Source: Staphylococcus sp. NRL 16/872 (GTDB taxonomy: Bacteria; Bacillota; Bacilli; Staphylococcales; Staphylococcaceae). From it: a stretch of DNA of 64,000 nt. The DNA lies in assembly GCF_022815905.2 (NCBI RefSeq), contig NZ_CP119327.1, positions 1,054,001 to 1,118,000 of the forward strand, read 5' to 3'. The position numbers were made by a program, and so were the translations under genes. The notes under the pieces are model-generated. The model saw only the letters and a program-made list of their open reading frames with translations. It made no database searches and was not told where the DNA came from. The first letter of the stretch is position 1; the number at the start of each line of letters is the position of its first letter. Positions 15,845-25,465 of the stretch are shown piece by piece.

Positions 15845-18499
15845 ATGATAAAAGATATTGTTACAAAATTGCATTCTTACTTCGGTGAAAAATTCATTAA
15901 TCAAGTTGAAAGTAATTTTGAAAATATCACTAGTTGGTCTAACAATGTAGAAGATAACATCAAAGCACATAAAACAAGCGACAAAGTAGCACACAATTCA
16001 TCTCAAATCACATATGCTGACACAACAGTAAGTGAATTTTTAACCTATTTGAAAGGTCAGCAATCAGCATTGGTTTTAGGACATAATGGCGACGGTGTTG
16101 CGGAATTAAAAGCATCACGCACTGCTATTGACGGTACAAATCACGATGTACTCTCAGATAGATTATTTTATGACTTTAATAAAACTAAAAATGATATGGA
16201 TAAATTACGAGATGAGTTTACAACGAAGCTTAGACGTAATGTACATGTAGATGATTTTGGTGGTGATCCAACAGGTAAAAACGATAGTACAAAAGCTTTT
16301 GAACAAGCGTTAGGCAATGGTAATGTAACAGTTAATATGAGTGCAGGTGCTTATATCGTTACTGGCATTAAAATACCTAATAACACAAGATTGATTGGAC
16401 AAGGCAAAGATATTACCACAATTAAACTTGCTAATAATACACCTGCCGAAAATTGTGGTATTACCAACCTAAAAACAAGCGGTAATGCAGAAAATATATC
16501 AATCGAAAACTTCACTTTTGATGGTAATAAATTTAGACAGGGTGGAGGTTTAAAACCGTCTGGTGGCTCACGTTCTTCTAATATACGTTTTGCAGGTGTT
16601 AAAGGTGGTTTTATTTATAACGTCAAATCACATCATTCATTATTACATGGTATTGATGTAACGTTTGCGAGTGATGATTATTATTACCAAGGTGACGGTA
16701 ATAGAGTGCCACAATCATTAGAAAGTCAGTTTGTACACATAGATAAATGTGAAGTTCATGATTTTGGTGACGACGGTATTACTACCCACCATTCACGCAA
16801 TATAACAATATCTAACTGTTACGCTCATCACCCTACAATTAGTGGCGGTAATAATAACGGTATTGAAATTGATGACGGTTCTCAACAAATTTATTTATCA
16901 GATAATAAAACAGAACGTAACTTTGGTGGTTTAGAAATCAAAGCACATGCAACTGCTAGTGCTGCAAGAGCCGTATTTGTTAACAATCATCAATCATATG
17001 AAGATATACGATCATATAACATCAGACATATCGGCCACCACAGAAAGAAAACAGATACCCTTACTAAAACGGCAGATACAATTGTTCTAAACAACTGTGC
17101 TGCCCTTTATCCTAAATATAATGGTGTTTATCCAGACACAACGCCTAGAGCGTTAGTGGTAAGTGCTTATCGCAACGTAACAATTAATAACTTTACTGCT
17201 ATTGGTGATGATGACTTTGGTAAACTCGCTAGTGGTAAATTTGACGATAACTTACCGGCCATAGCACTACAATTTATGAGTGCCAATATAACTTTGAATA
17301 ACATTAATATCATGGACTTTAAAAACGCGGGTGCTGATATACAGATTTACGGTGGAGATAATAGAGGTTATCGTCATGTTATCAGTAACTTCAACATTTT
17401 AAATTCATCTAAAAAAGTGGGAATTCAAAGTGGTGGTGGAATTTACGAGTTAAAAATCATCAATGGAAATATGAAAGGTAACGGTACTGGAAATGCTATT
17501 GTTGCTTATAACAATACAACTGAAATAAGTGGTGTTAGCGTTGATTACTACGATTACGCAGCAGTTATTGCAGATGAAAAGTATAAAGTTGCACCGACTG
17601 TATTAAAGGGGCCGTTAAGTGCAAGTACAACTGGCTCGGCAGCAGTTGCAGAAAAAAGTGCGGTTATCGCATCGAGTGGCGGTACTAAAGCGTATAGTCC
17701 ACGTTCTTTTGCATTAGGTGCAGGTATGAGTTCAAAAGCTATGGGTTCGAGAAGTGGAGTTATCAACTCGTTGAGTTCGGAAACGGATAGATATAGCCAC
17801 GCTCAAACAATTTTGAACAGTCGTAACGTTAAATCACCTGGAAGTTACCATATTGTTGCTGGTTACAGTGATAAAGGTAAACCCTCTACATCGAATATTA
17901 AAATTGACTTTAATGTATTGAAAGGCGATCTAACTTTAGATGGTAAGTTGAAACAAAACAATGCAGATATTGCTGAGTATTTCGAAAGCCAAAGTGGTCA
18001 AGCCATTGATTTGGGGACTATTGTAACTTTAGACGGTGATAAAATCAGAAAAGCACAACCGAGTGATAGACCTATTGGTGTTATATCTGGTACTGCAGCT
18101 TTAATAGCAAACGACAAAACCTATCAACATAAAGATAGATATCTTAAAAATGAGTATGGTGTAACTATTACAAATCGTGTTCAAAAAGAATTTATAGATG
18201 ATGACGGCAACTCTCATTTCGAATGGCGTGACATTCCTGTCGAAAACCCAGATTATGACGAGAAATTGGACTATGTATCACGCGAAGATAGACCAGAATG
18301 GAATGTAGTTGGTTTGTTAGGTCAAATCTATACAAATGTTGAGCAGTATGTTGCGCCTGGTGATTATATAAGTGGCAGAGCAGGCATAGGGTATAAAGAT
18401 GATGTTAATGGTGTAGGTCGTGTAATGTCTATCACTACGCCATATACGCAAGAAAGAGGATATGCAATTGCTAAAGTATTGTGGGGTGTTAAACGATGA
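15845..18499 (+). CDS. Tail spike: beta-helix with Peptidase_G2 autocleavage domain
   Basis: An 884-aa host-contact protein. ATG 15845 follows AGGAGG. The N-terminal 120 residues attach to the baseplate. Residues about 135-600 are a pectate-lyase-like right-handed beta-helix starting at DDFGGDPTGKNDSTKAFEQA. From about 610 there is a Peptidase_G2/IMC-type C-terminus like that of phi29 gp12 (ALGAGMSSKAMGSRSGV, NADIAEYFES, PIGVISGTAALIAND), expected to act as an intramolecular trimerisation chaperone and cleave itself off. It overlaps the next gene by 4 nt. Confidence 0.82.
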   Translation: MIKDIVTKLHSYFGEKFINQVESNFENITSWSNNVEDNIKAHKTSDKVAHNSSQITYADTTVSEFLTYLKGQQSALVLGHNGDGVAELKASRTAIDGTNHDVLSDRLFYDFNKTKNDMDKLRDEFTTKLRRNVHVDDFGGDPTGKNDSTKAFEQALGNGNVTVNMSAGAYIVTGIKIPNNTRLIGQGKDITTIKLANNTPAENCGITNLKTSGNAENISIENFTFDGNKFRQGGGLKPSGGSRSSNIRFAGVKGGFIYNVKSHHSLLHGIDVTFASDDYYYQGDGNRVPQSLESQFVHIDKCEVHDFGDDGITTHHSRNITISNCYAHHPTISGGNNNGIEIDDGSQQIYLSDNKTERNFGGLEIKAHATASAARAVFVNNHQSYEDIRSYNIRHIGHHRKKTDTLTKTADTIVLNNCAALYPKYNGVYPDTTPRALVVSAYRNVTINNFTAIGDDDFGKLASGKFDDNLPAIALQFMSANITLNNINIMDFKNAGADIQIYGGDNRGYRHVISNFNILNSSKKVGIQSGGGIYELKIINGNMKGNGTGNAIVAYNNTTEISGVSVDYYDYAAVIADEKYKVAPTVLKGPLSASTTGSAAVAEKSAVIASSGGTKAYSPRSFALGAGMSSKAMGSRSGVINSLSSETDRYSHAQTILNSRNVKSPGSYHIVAGYSDKGKPSTSNIKIDFNVLKGDLTLDGKLKQNNADIAEYFESQSGQAIDLGTIVTLDGDKIRKAQPSDRPIGVISGTAALIANDKTYQHKDRYLKNEYGVTITNRVQKEFIDDDGNSHFEWRDIPVENPDYDEKLDYVSREDRPEWNVVGLLGQIYTNVEQYVAPGDYISGRAGIGYKDDVNGVGRVMSITTPYTQERGYAIAKVLWGVKR

Positions 18500-20019
18500 G
18501 TGATGTATTTGAGTTGAATAAAGTTGCAACTATCGATTTAGAAGAAACGCCATATTTGAGACCGATATCTAATAGAGGTATCGGTTTTTACAATATGGAT
18601 AAAAATACAGCGCAATTTCAATTTATAGTTAAAAAGAATGACAAACCTTTGTTGATATCTGGTAACAACGTTAAAGGTTACGCGTTTTTTAAAGCTAAAA
18701 ATAGAACGCAAACGGAAAAAGCTAGTACATCTGGCGTGTTAGATATCGATTACATTAACCCGATGAAAGGTATTGTTGGCGTATCCGTTCCACAATGGTT
18801 TCTAAAAAATGTGGTAAACAGTGAAGTTTTAGGAGAGATTTATTTATCACTTAACGATGTGTCTAAAAAAGGAAAAGATGACACTGTTGTTTTAGGTACA
18901 TTCACATTTGAAGTTAAAGATGCTTTAATTAATCAACTAGAAAGCGATATAAAAGTAAGTTACATTCGAATGTTTGATGATTTAAAAAATACTATTGAAA
19001 GTAAAGTAGAAAGCTTAGTTAATGATATTCAATCAACTACTAGCATGGTTGATGAGGTCAAACAAATCATCACAAATGCAGTTAAAACTATTAATCAAAC
19101 TACAGATGATAGCATTAAATTAATAGATGATAGAAAAGTTAGTATCTTGCAAGATATTAACAAACAAAGCGAAATGGCAATTACTCAAATTAATTCGAGT
19201 AAAGATGATGTTGATAGCAAATTTAAGTTAGCACAATCTTCTATGCAAAATGATGCCGATTTAATCATTGAAGAATTAGAGGGTACTATTGCAGATGCAA
19301 ATAACGTTATCGATGAAAAGGTAAACGCCTTTAAAAATAATGGTGCTTTAACTAAAGATGATGTTGATAGCGTGATGAGTAGCTACGATTTACAAAAAGC
19401 CAAATTAACAGATAGCAATGGTATGGCAATTCCGATTGTTGATTTAGATTTCAATGATCCGTTAAAACTTATCACTAAAAGTGGTTTATATTACCTATAC
19501 AATTCTTTAAACGGACCAGTAACTAGCGCTAGAAACGGTATACTATGGGCTATGTTTATGGGTAGCAATTACATTAAACTCATATTCCTACCTTACAATT
19601 CAAATGAAATATATGTACGCAGTAAAAATGGTGCAGATAATTGGTTGAATTGGAGAAGGGTTGACGGTTTTACTGATACTGGTTGGAACGACTTAACAGT
19701 TGTAAATGGTACTGTACCTAACCCAGCATATAAAGATAGTGAAGGTTTTACGAGTGCGTTCAGAATAGTAAATCAAAACGATGTTATGACGACGTATATC
19801 AGATTGAATGTAGGTAATGTGTTAAATGGTCAAGTAATCGCAACGCTACCTAAAAATGTAGTTAACAAAGTACAATCATTTCCAGTTGCAACAAATGGTA
19901 AATCTGGTTGCCGTGTAGTGGTTTTAACAACTGGAGATATTGTTTTTTACACATCGGGTATTACAGGTGAGTGGACGAGCGAAGATTATATTTACAGTGA
20001 ATTGAGATTTACGAATTAG
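18496..20019 (+). CDS. BppU-type baseplate/receptor-binding protein
   Basis: A 507-aa protein with a BppU N-terminal beta-domain (residues 1-160, with FQFIVKKNDKPLLISGNNVK). A long coiled coil follows at 170-290 (LESDIKVSYIRMFDDL and onward). The C-terminal region resembles pyocin-knob folds (SGLYYLYNSL, WLNWRRVDG). It is probably the baseplate upper protein carrying a receptor-contacting head. ATGA overlap with the preceding spike gene implies coupling and similar stoichiometry. Confidence 0.75.
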   Translation: MSDVFELNKVATIDLEETPYLRPISNRGIGFYNMDKNTAQFQFIVKKNDKPLLISGNNVKGYAFFKAKNRTQTEKASTSGVLDIDYINPMKGIVGVSVPQWFLKNVVNSEVLGEIYLSLNDVSKKGKDDTVVLGTFTFEVKDALINQLESDIKVSYIRMFDDLKNTIESKVESLVNDIQSTTSMVDEVKQIITNAVKTINQTTDDSIKLIDDRKVSILQDINKQSEMAITQINSSKDDVDSKFKLAQSSMQNDADLIIEELEGTIADANNVIDEKVNAFKNNGALTKDDVDSVMSSYDLQKAKLTDSNGMAIPIVDLDFNDPLKLITKSGLYYLYNSLNGPVTSARNGILWAMFMGSNYIKLIFLPYNSNEIYVRSKNGADNWLNWRRVDGFTDTGWNDLTVVNGTVPNPAYKDSEGFTSAFRIVNQNDVMTTYIRLNVGNVLNGQVIATLPKNVVNKVQSFPVATNGKSGCRVVVLTTGDIVFYTSGITGEWTSEDYIYSELRFTN

Positions 20020-20029
20020 GAGGGGCCTT

Positions 20030-20374
20030 ATGAAAATAGTTTATTTGTGTAACAATGGTCAACCTGTACTTGTTTTTGAAAATGAAGATGGAGAATTTAT
20101 TTATCCTGATGATAAATGGACTGATGTAAAACCACCTAATGGTTTATACGCACCTATTTATTATGACGGTCAGAAGTGGGTGGGACAAGAAAAAGAAGAG
20201 TTTGAACAAACATTACCAGAACCACCAATCGATGATAAAGATTTAGTTATTACTAATCTATCACAACAATTACTAGATACTCAATCGGAAGTCGAAAACG
20301 TTAAAAAGGATATGGCTACCGTATTAGAATTATTAACGACAAAAGGAAGTGCTGATGATGTACAGAGTAGTTAA
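20030..20374 (+). CDS. Small tail-region protein, unknown
   Basis: A 114-aa protein with a beta-rich N-terminus (MKIVYLCNNGQPVLVFENED), an aromatic centre and a C-terminal coiled coil of about 35 residues (SQQLLDTQSEVENVKKDM). It resembles short accessory proteins encoded between baseplate genes and XkdX in staphylococcal phages. I cannot assign a function. A strong AGGAGGGG ribosome site precedes it, and the last 20 nt overlap the next small gene. Confidence 0.6.
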   Translation: MKIVYLCNNGQPVLVFENEDGEFIYPDDKWTDVKPPNGLYAPIYYDGQKWVGQEKEEFEQTLPEPPIDDKDLVITNLSQQLLDTQSEVENVKKDMATVLELLTTKGSADDVQSS

Positions 20375-20498
20375 ACGATATTACAACATGAAATTATTTC
20401 CACTCGAAAAAGTAAAACAAGCCGTCACAGTAAAATGGATAACTGAAGATGAATATAAAGAAATTACTGGTTTAGATTACGAACCACTAGCTGAATAG
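20355..20498 (+). CDS. XkdX family small protein
   Basis: A 47-aa protein (MMYRVVKRYYNMKLFPLEKV...EYKEITGLDYEP) matching the XkdX family found after tail fibre genes in Gram-positive phages. Function is unknown. The start is ATG 20355 (an ATG also at 20358), 7 nt after AGGA. The C-terminal codons form one arm of a terminator hairpin. Confidence 0.8.
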   Translation: MMYRVVKRYYNMKLFPLEKVKQAVTVKWITEDEYKEITGLDYEPLAE

Positions 20499-20512
20499 CT
20501 GGTGGTTTTTAT
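20483..20512 (+). terminator. Terminator overlapping the XkdX stop
   Basis: ACCACTAGCT pairs with AGCTGGTGGT (10 bp, one G-T) around GAAT and is followed by TTTTTATT. The stop codon TAG spans the loop and the start of the right arm. Confidence 0.65.
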
Positions 20513-20534
20513 TATGGGAAAAAGTAGGTGTTAT

Positions 20535-20969
20535 ATGAAAAACAATATGAAAGATTTGACACTGGCTGAAACCATAGCATCAATAATGGTTTTTAGTTAT
20601 GGTTTTAGAGAGTTTTTAAGGGGTTTCTTTTGGTTCAAAGAGCAAGATGACGTATTAGATGATAGTTCTTTTTATTTAGCGTTACATCATATTATGCCTA
20701 TTTGGTGTTGGGGTATCATTGTGATGCTTGCAGGTTTAATCGTAATGATTTCATCTATATTTATTGCATCAAGTGATCAAAATACTAAATTCAGCAAACT
20801 TATTACATTGGGTGGTTTTTTGTCAGCTATTCTTTATTTTTTAATGACCAGTGCAAGTATTTATCATTCAATCAACTGGCTAACCACTGTACACATGGGG
20901 CTAATGTCAGCAACAGGTTTTGTTGCGTCCTTTGTTGGAGGTGCTGACTTATATGCCAGACGAAAATAA
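20535..20969 (+). CDS. Phage membrane protein, unknown
   Basis: A 144-aa protein with about four hydrophobic segments (around 18-35, 50-80, 90-115 and 120-137) and an amphipathic N-terminus. ATG 20535 with GTAGGTG upstream is preferred over the longer reading from 20502. It lies just before the tail hydrolase and a DUF2951-like gene, a position where staphylococcal phages carry small membrane proteins. A lysis-related or immunity role is possible but not shown. Confidence 0.6.
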   Translation: MKNNMKDLTLAETIASIMVFSYGFREFLRGFFWFKEQDDVLDDSSFYLALHHIMPIWCWGIIVMLAGLIVMISSIFIASSDQNTKFSKLITLGGFLSAILYFLMTSASIYHSINWLTTVHMGLMSATGFVASFVGGADLYARRK

Positions 20970-21348
20970 GTATGTACTACGCCACGAATGGGTTAAATCA
21001 AACGGCGATATTTACAAAAAGATTAACGAAAATGATAAAAAGAACATCAAAGAAATAGGCGAATTAAAAACGAAAATTGAGATACAAACTACATTACAAC
21101 AGCAAACATATGAAGCTCAAAAAGAGACTAATCACAACATCAAAGATTTAACTAAAGTTATGACAAACGTAGGTAATGAAATGACTGATATTAAGTACAA
21201 AGTCATGTCTCATGACGAAAAAATAGAAAGTATTCAAGGGACAATAGAAACAAAACAAAAAGGTAGTGTTCAAATCATTGTAGCACTCATAGGCTTGGCC
21301 GGTACTTTAGTGGGTGCTGCCTTTGCGTTTGCACAAGTCTTTTTTTAA
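20953..21348 (+). CDS. DUF2951-like phage protein
   Basis: A 131-aa protein of a staphylococcal phage family (DUF2951-like). It has a charged N-terminal half with coiled coil (ENDKKNIKEIGELKTKIEI), then QKETNHNIKDL repeats and one C-terminal transmembrane helix (IIVALIGLAGTLVGAAFAF). Such an architecture suggests a membrane-anchored helper, perhaps haemolysin-XhlA-like. ATG 20953 lies within the previous gene, after GGAGG. Confidence 0.65.
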   Translation: MPDENKYVLRHEWVKSNGDIYKKINENDKKNIKEIGELKTKIEIQTTLQQQTYEAQKETNHNIKDLTKVMTNVGNEMTDIKYKVMSHDEKIESIQGTIETKQKGSVQIIVALIGLAGTLVGAAFAFAQVFF

Positions 21349-21377
21349 GTCGACTTTAATTAGTCGGCTTTTTATTT
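21347..21377 (+). terminator. Mini-terminator before the virion hydrolase gene
   Basis: AAGTCGACT and AGTCGGCTT pair over 9 bp (one G-T), followed by TTTATTTT. The stop TAA of the preceding gene lies in the left arm. Confidence 0.6.
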
Positions 21378-21390
21378 TGGAGGTGGATAA

Positions 21391-23358
21391 ATGGGACTAC
21401 CAAACCCGAAAAAACGAAAACCTACAGCGTCAGAGGTTGCAGCATGGGCAAAAGCAAGTATAGGAAAAAGAATAGATTTGCCTGGCTCTGGAGGAGGACC
21501 ACAATGTTGGGACTTGCCTAATTATATATTTGAAAGATATTGGGGTTTTAGAACATGGGGTAATGCAGTTGATATGGCTTATTACAAATATCCTAAAGGT
21601 TTCAGGTTTATCAAAAATACGCCTGATTTTGTTCCTTTGCCTGGAGATATCGCAGTTTGGCATCCTGGTAACGGCATCGGATGGGCAGGGCATACAGGTA
21701 TTGTAGTAGGCCCTAGTAATAAAAAAACATTTAGATGCGTGGATCAAAATTGGGTACATAAAGAATACCCACCAAACTACAACTGGGGAAGTGCCGCAGC
21801 ATATGTAACACATAGCTATACAAGTGTAACAGGTTTTGTGCGTCCAGCTTACCAAAAAGAAGTTAGAAAGACTGGAACTAAACACGAAACAAACAAACCC
21901 AAAACACCAACAAATGTTAAACCAGAAGTTAAGCCACAAGATAGTTCTAAAGATGTTACGTCAACTGGCGAGGCTAAAAAGCCTCACTTCAAAGAAATTA
22001 AAAAAGTCCAATACACCGACTTTCAATACTCTCTAGATAAAGAGTTAGAATATAACGACCATTTAATAGTGGATGACGGTAATTTGATGACCAAGCCTAA
22101 AGGTATATACATCAAAGAGTGTCCTCATTTGAGAGATGTCGAAGAATTGTATCTACAACGTAATCGGTTTGTTAGCAAAGATGAATATCCACACGTTTAT
22201 ATTGACCGTGAACAAATATGGACCCCTAGACCACCTGATACAGAGGCACCCTCACATCCAGGTTGGTTAGTGTTAGAAGTTTGTGGCGCGCAAACAGAAA
22301 GTAAACGTCAATTCATGCTAAATCAATTACAAGCACTTATATATGGTGTGTGGTTAATGAGTTGGTCAAAAATCAAATTGTCTGAAAGTACAATCAAAGC
22401 AGACCCTAACATTTGGCGTTCGATGAAAGATTTAATCGACTACGATATGATTAAAAACGGCATTCCTGACGGAAGCAAGTACAAAGAAGTCGAAAGTAAA
22501 ATCATTGAGATGTATCTTAAAAAAGATGACCTGTTGAAAGAGAAAATTGTAACAACAACAAGTGCAAAAATAATCAAAATTAAATCCGATAAAGAGGTTA
22601 AAACAGCTAAACCAACAGTTTCAACGCCAGCTACCTCTACAAGTAAAAAACCTACGCCACCAAAACAAACTAAAGCTAAAGTCACAGTAGAGAAGAGTGG
22701 TTTTACATTTGCTCAAGCACTCAACTTACAAATGAATAGAGGGTATCCACAAAAAAGTAATGGTTATTCATGGTACTTCCCTAGCCGTTCAGCTGTAAGT
22801 GCAGCGATGAACCCTACAAGTATATGGAACAGCGCATCGCAACGGTACCAAATGCTTAATTTAGGTAAGTATCAAGGTATTAGCGTGTCGAAATTGAACG
22901 TTATCTTAAAAGGGCGCGGAACGTTATCAGGTCAAGGTAAGGCGTTCGCAGACGGTTGTAAAAAATATAACATCAACGAGATATATTTGATTGCTCATGC
23001 GTTGCTAGAAAGTGGCAATGGTAAAAGTAATTTTGCTAGTGGTCGTTATGGTATGTACAACTACTTTGGAATAGGCGCGTATGATAACAACCCTAACAAC
23101 GCGATAGCTTTCGCTAAAAATCGTGGCTGGACGACACCGGCAAAAGCGATTATCGGTGGTGCTAAATTTGTTAGACAAGATTATATCAACAAAGGTCAAA
23201 ACACACTATATCGTATGCGTTGGAACCCTAAAAACCCAGCTACGCATCAATATGCAACGGATATACGTTGGTGTGAACATCAAGCAAGTACAATTTATAG
23301 TTATTACAAAAAGATAGGTTTAAAAGGTTTGTACTTTATACAAGATAAATATAGATAA
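21391..23358 (+). CDS. Virion-associated peptidoglycan hydrolase (CHAP + glucosaminidase)
   Basis: A 655-aa two-enzyme protein resembling HydH5 of phage phiIPLA88 and phi11 gp49. The N-terminal CHAP domain has catalytic Cys39 (GPQCWDLPNY) and His101 (GHTGIV). The middle part (about 200-390) is a linker region with an amidase-like appearance but no clear motif. The C-terminal glucosaminidase (about 455-655) includes IYLIAHALLESGNGKSNFA, with the catalytic Glu, and TLYRMRWNPKNPATHQYA. It would be carried in the virion tail and cut the wall locally during infection. The glucosaminidase is clearly related to host SagB encoded at 43.4 kb. Confidence 0.9.
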   Translation: MGLPNPKKRKPTASEVAAWAKASIGKRIDLPGSGGGPQCWDLPNYIFERYWGFRTWGNAVDMAYYKYPKGFRFIKNTPDFVPLPGDIAVWHPGNGIGWAGHTGIVVGPSNKKTFRCVDQNWVHKEYPPNYNWGSAAAYVTHSYTSVTGFVRPAYQKEVRKTGTKHETNKPKTPTNVKPEVKPQDSSKDVTSTGEAKKPHFKEIKKVQYTDFQYSLDKELEYNDHLIVDDGNLMTKPKGIYIKECPHLRDVEELYLQRNRFVSKDEYPHVYIDREQIWTPRPPDTEAPSHPGWLVLEVCGAQTESKRQFMLNQLQALIYGVWLMSWSKIKLSESTIKADPNIWRSMKDLIDYDMIKNGIPDGSKYKEVESKIIEMYLKKDDLLKEKIVTTTSAKIIKIKSDKEVKTAKPTVSTPATSTSKKPTPPKQTKAKVTVEKSGFTFAQALNLQMNRGYPQKSNGYSWYFPSRSAVSAAMNPTSIWNSASQRYQMLNLGKYQGISVSKLNVILKGRGTLSGQGKAFADGCKKYNINEIYLIAHALLESGNGKSNFASGRYGMYNYFGIGAYDNNPNNAIAFAKNRGWTTPAKAIIGGAKFVRQDYINKGQNTLYRMRWNPKNPATHQYATDIRWCEHQASTIYSYYKKIGLKGLYFIQDKYR

Positions 23359-23392
23359 GGCTATTCACTGTGAGTGGGTAGCCTTAATTTTA
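23357..23392 (+). terminator. Mini-terminator after the virion hydrolase gene
   Basis: AAGGCTATTCACT and AGTGGGTAGCCTT pair around GTG, followed by AATTTTAT. It sits directly on the stop codon of the hydrolase gene. Confidence 0.6.
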
Positions 23393-23408
23393 TAAATGAG
23401 GTGTATAT

Positions 23409-25421
23409 ATGATAGGTAAAGTGAGTGATATTGAAACTAATATCAATGTTGGTACCGCCGAAAACGGTAATATCAACGCGAATTTTTACACAGAAGATGA
23501 CGGTAGTGCTTATATTCGAATTACAGTGACTGATAACAACGTTAATGTAGATTTTACTGACACAAATTTAAAACCTAGATTAGATCTATTTAGTCAAGAT
23601 GGTTCAATTTTTACAAATGAACCGTTAGATATTGTATCTCCAAAAGACGGTGTAATTATTTATAAGGTCTCAGATAACGTGATTAAACATGCTGGTCGAG
23701 TAGATGCTAAATTATTTTTAGAATATAAAACGCAAAGTGTACATGTAGCCAATTTCTATTTTACTATTCAAGATAGTGGTATTGACGGTCCAATTGGTAA
23801 AGAGGTCAATGTATCATCTTTGCAAAGATTGGTTAGAAACGTCATGTCCGAAAACGCTATGGGGTTACTTACTGATGAATATACTCAAGAATTGAAAGAT
23901 GATATTCATATGTATTTAGTAGAGAACCCAGATGAATTTAAAGGTGAAAAAGGCGACGTTGGTCCACAAGGGCCACAAGGACCAATCGGTAATAGTGGTT
24001 CGTCTTTAATTTTCGAAAACGCACCAGCAAAAGACGGTACTTTATTACGTGTTTATGATAGTTTAGATGATAAAAAAGGCGAGTTGAAATATGAAACACT
24101 TATAAAAAGTGACATAAACAATAACAAAACAACAGTAGATATTACTACTTTAGGTGTTGTAGGAGATGGCAAAACAGACGATACAGATGCGTTACAAAAA
24201 GCATTAGATTATTGTGCTAATAATAACATTGCAGCTCAATTTAACGGTACAGCGTTAGTTACAGATACAATTAATATTAATTGCGTGGTTGATATGCCAT
24301 TAGGTTCAATTTTATCTGATGTAGGTAGTAAACCAACGATAGTATACGGTAATGAAGATACTTATATAAGAGGACATATTTCCACATTACCTAGTGTTAT
24401 TGCAAAAGATAGAGCGTGGGATATTACAGGCTCAACAGGCATTAAAGTATTAAACGTGATTGAAAGTCGTTTGACATTCGGTCGTATCGAAAACTTTAGC
24501 ATTGGGTTGCGTATATCAGCAACAAAAAGCACAGTTTACAATACATTTAACATCGGTACATTAGCCAACAACAAAGTTAATTTAGTTGTTAGACAAGAAA
24601 ACGATATCAGTTGGATCAACGAGAATGTATTTGACGGTGGGCGTTATTATCACTTTTCTAGTGAAGGTACCAATGTAGAAAGTGTATATCAAATTGTTGT
24701 ATCTAAACCAGATACTAACCCTTATTTAATCAATAATAACTTGTGGGTTAAACCCAGTGTTGAAGGAGAAGTTGCTAAAATTGGCATTCGATTGCAAGGT
24801 GTATATAATACATTTTTCAATGCTCGATTTGAGAAGAATAAATCACCTAAATACACAATATCATTCTTTTCAAATTCTAAAGATAAACCTACACAATTTA
24901 ACACAGTGTTATTAGGTTACCAATCAGCCAATGTTGTTTTTAACGAAGATGAATTTTCATCTAAAAACATCTTGCAGGGGCAAGGTTTTACTCGAGTTGC
25001 CACTTCATCTTCTAACGGTGCATTCAGATATCAGAACACTTATAGTGATGCAGCGCCGTTGTTCAAGTTGATTAGTGCATCTCAAAAAATTGATGATACA
25101 TCAGAAAGTAACTACAACGTATCTTTGTCGCCAAATTCTATGAATATGAAACGGCCAACTGATTTATTCCCACGATTAAAATTTGATTTTGTGACAGGTG
25201 CTTTAAAAATGGGTGACGGTACAAAAGAACCTAACGGATTTATGCAGGGTACTTCAACGGGTATAGGCGTTGACGGTGATTTTTCAATCAAAAACCATGC
25301 ATGGAATAACAATATTATTCAATTAGGTAATAAGTGTATTTGGGTCGATAGCAACAACGATATACGAGTTAAAACAGGTAAGCCTACATCAGAGTTTGAC
25401 GGAAAAATAACAGGAAGATAA
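23409..25421 (+). CDS. BppU/collagen-like/beta-helix tail spike
   Basis: A 670-aa host-adhesion protein. Residues 1-130 are a BppU-type N-terminal domain. At about 178-197 is a short collagen-like stretch of six G-X-Y triplets (GEKGDVGPQGPQGPIGNSG), a common trimerising element in phage fibres. From about 240 a pectate-lyase-type beta-helix begins (TLGVVGDGKTDDTDALQKA) and runs to about 560, followed by a beta-rich tip. No catalytic residues are evident, so it may bind or cleave wall teichoic acid or capsule. It is the second beta-helix spike of this phage. Confidence 0.78.
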   Translation: MIGKVSDIETNINVGTAENGNINANFYTEDDGSAYIRITVTDNNVNVDFTDTNLKPRLDLFSQDGSIFTNEPLDIVSPKDGVIIYKVSDNVIKHAGRVDAKLFLEYKTQSVHVANFYFTIQDSGIDGPIGKEVNVSSLQRLVRNVMSENAMGLLTDEYTQELKDDIHMYLVENPDEFKGEKGDVGPQGPQGPIGNSGSSLIFENAPAKDGTLLRVYDSLDDKKGELKYETLIKSDINNNKTTVDITTLGVVGDGKTDDTDALQKALDYCANNNIAAQFNGTALVTDTININCVVDMPLGSILSDVGSKPTIVYGNEDTYIRGHISTLPSVIAKDRAWDITGSTGIKVLNVIESRLTFGRIENFSIGLRISATKSTVYNTFNIGTLANNKVNLVVRQENDISWINENVFDGGRYYHFSSEGTNVESVYQIVVSKPDTNPYLINNNLWVKPSVEGEVAKIGIRLQGVYNTFFNARFEKNKSPKYTISFFSNSKDKPTQFNTVLLGYQSANVVFNEDEFSSKNILQGQGFTRVATSSSNGAFRYQNTYSDAAPLFKLISASQKIDDTSESNYNVSLSPNSMNMKRPTDLFPRLKFDFVTGALKMGDGTKEPNGFMQGTSTGIGVDGDFSIKNHAWNNNIIQLGNKCIWVDSNNDIRVKTGKPTSEFDGKITGR

Positions 25422-25423
25422 AC

Positions 25424-25449
25424 AAAGGTTAGCTACGGCTAGCCTTTTT
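25424..25449 (+). terminator. Mini-terminator after the second spike gene
   Basis: AAAGGTTAGC and GCTAGCCTTT form a 10-bp stem (one G-T) around a TACG tetraloop, followed by TTATATT. Confidence 0.65.
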
Positions 25450-25465
25450 ATATTGGAGTGATTAA

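Noticed and set aside
21430..21939. 169-aa ORF on the - strand inside the virion hydrolase gene
   Set aside because: Cys/Phe-rich shadow of the CHAP domain coding sequence with no ribosome site or family.
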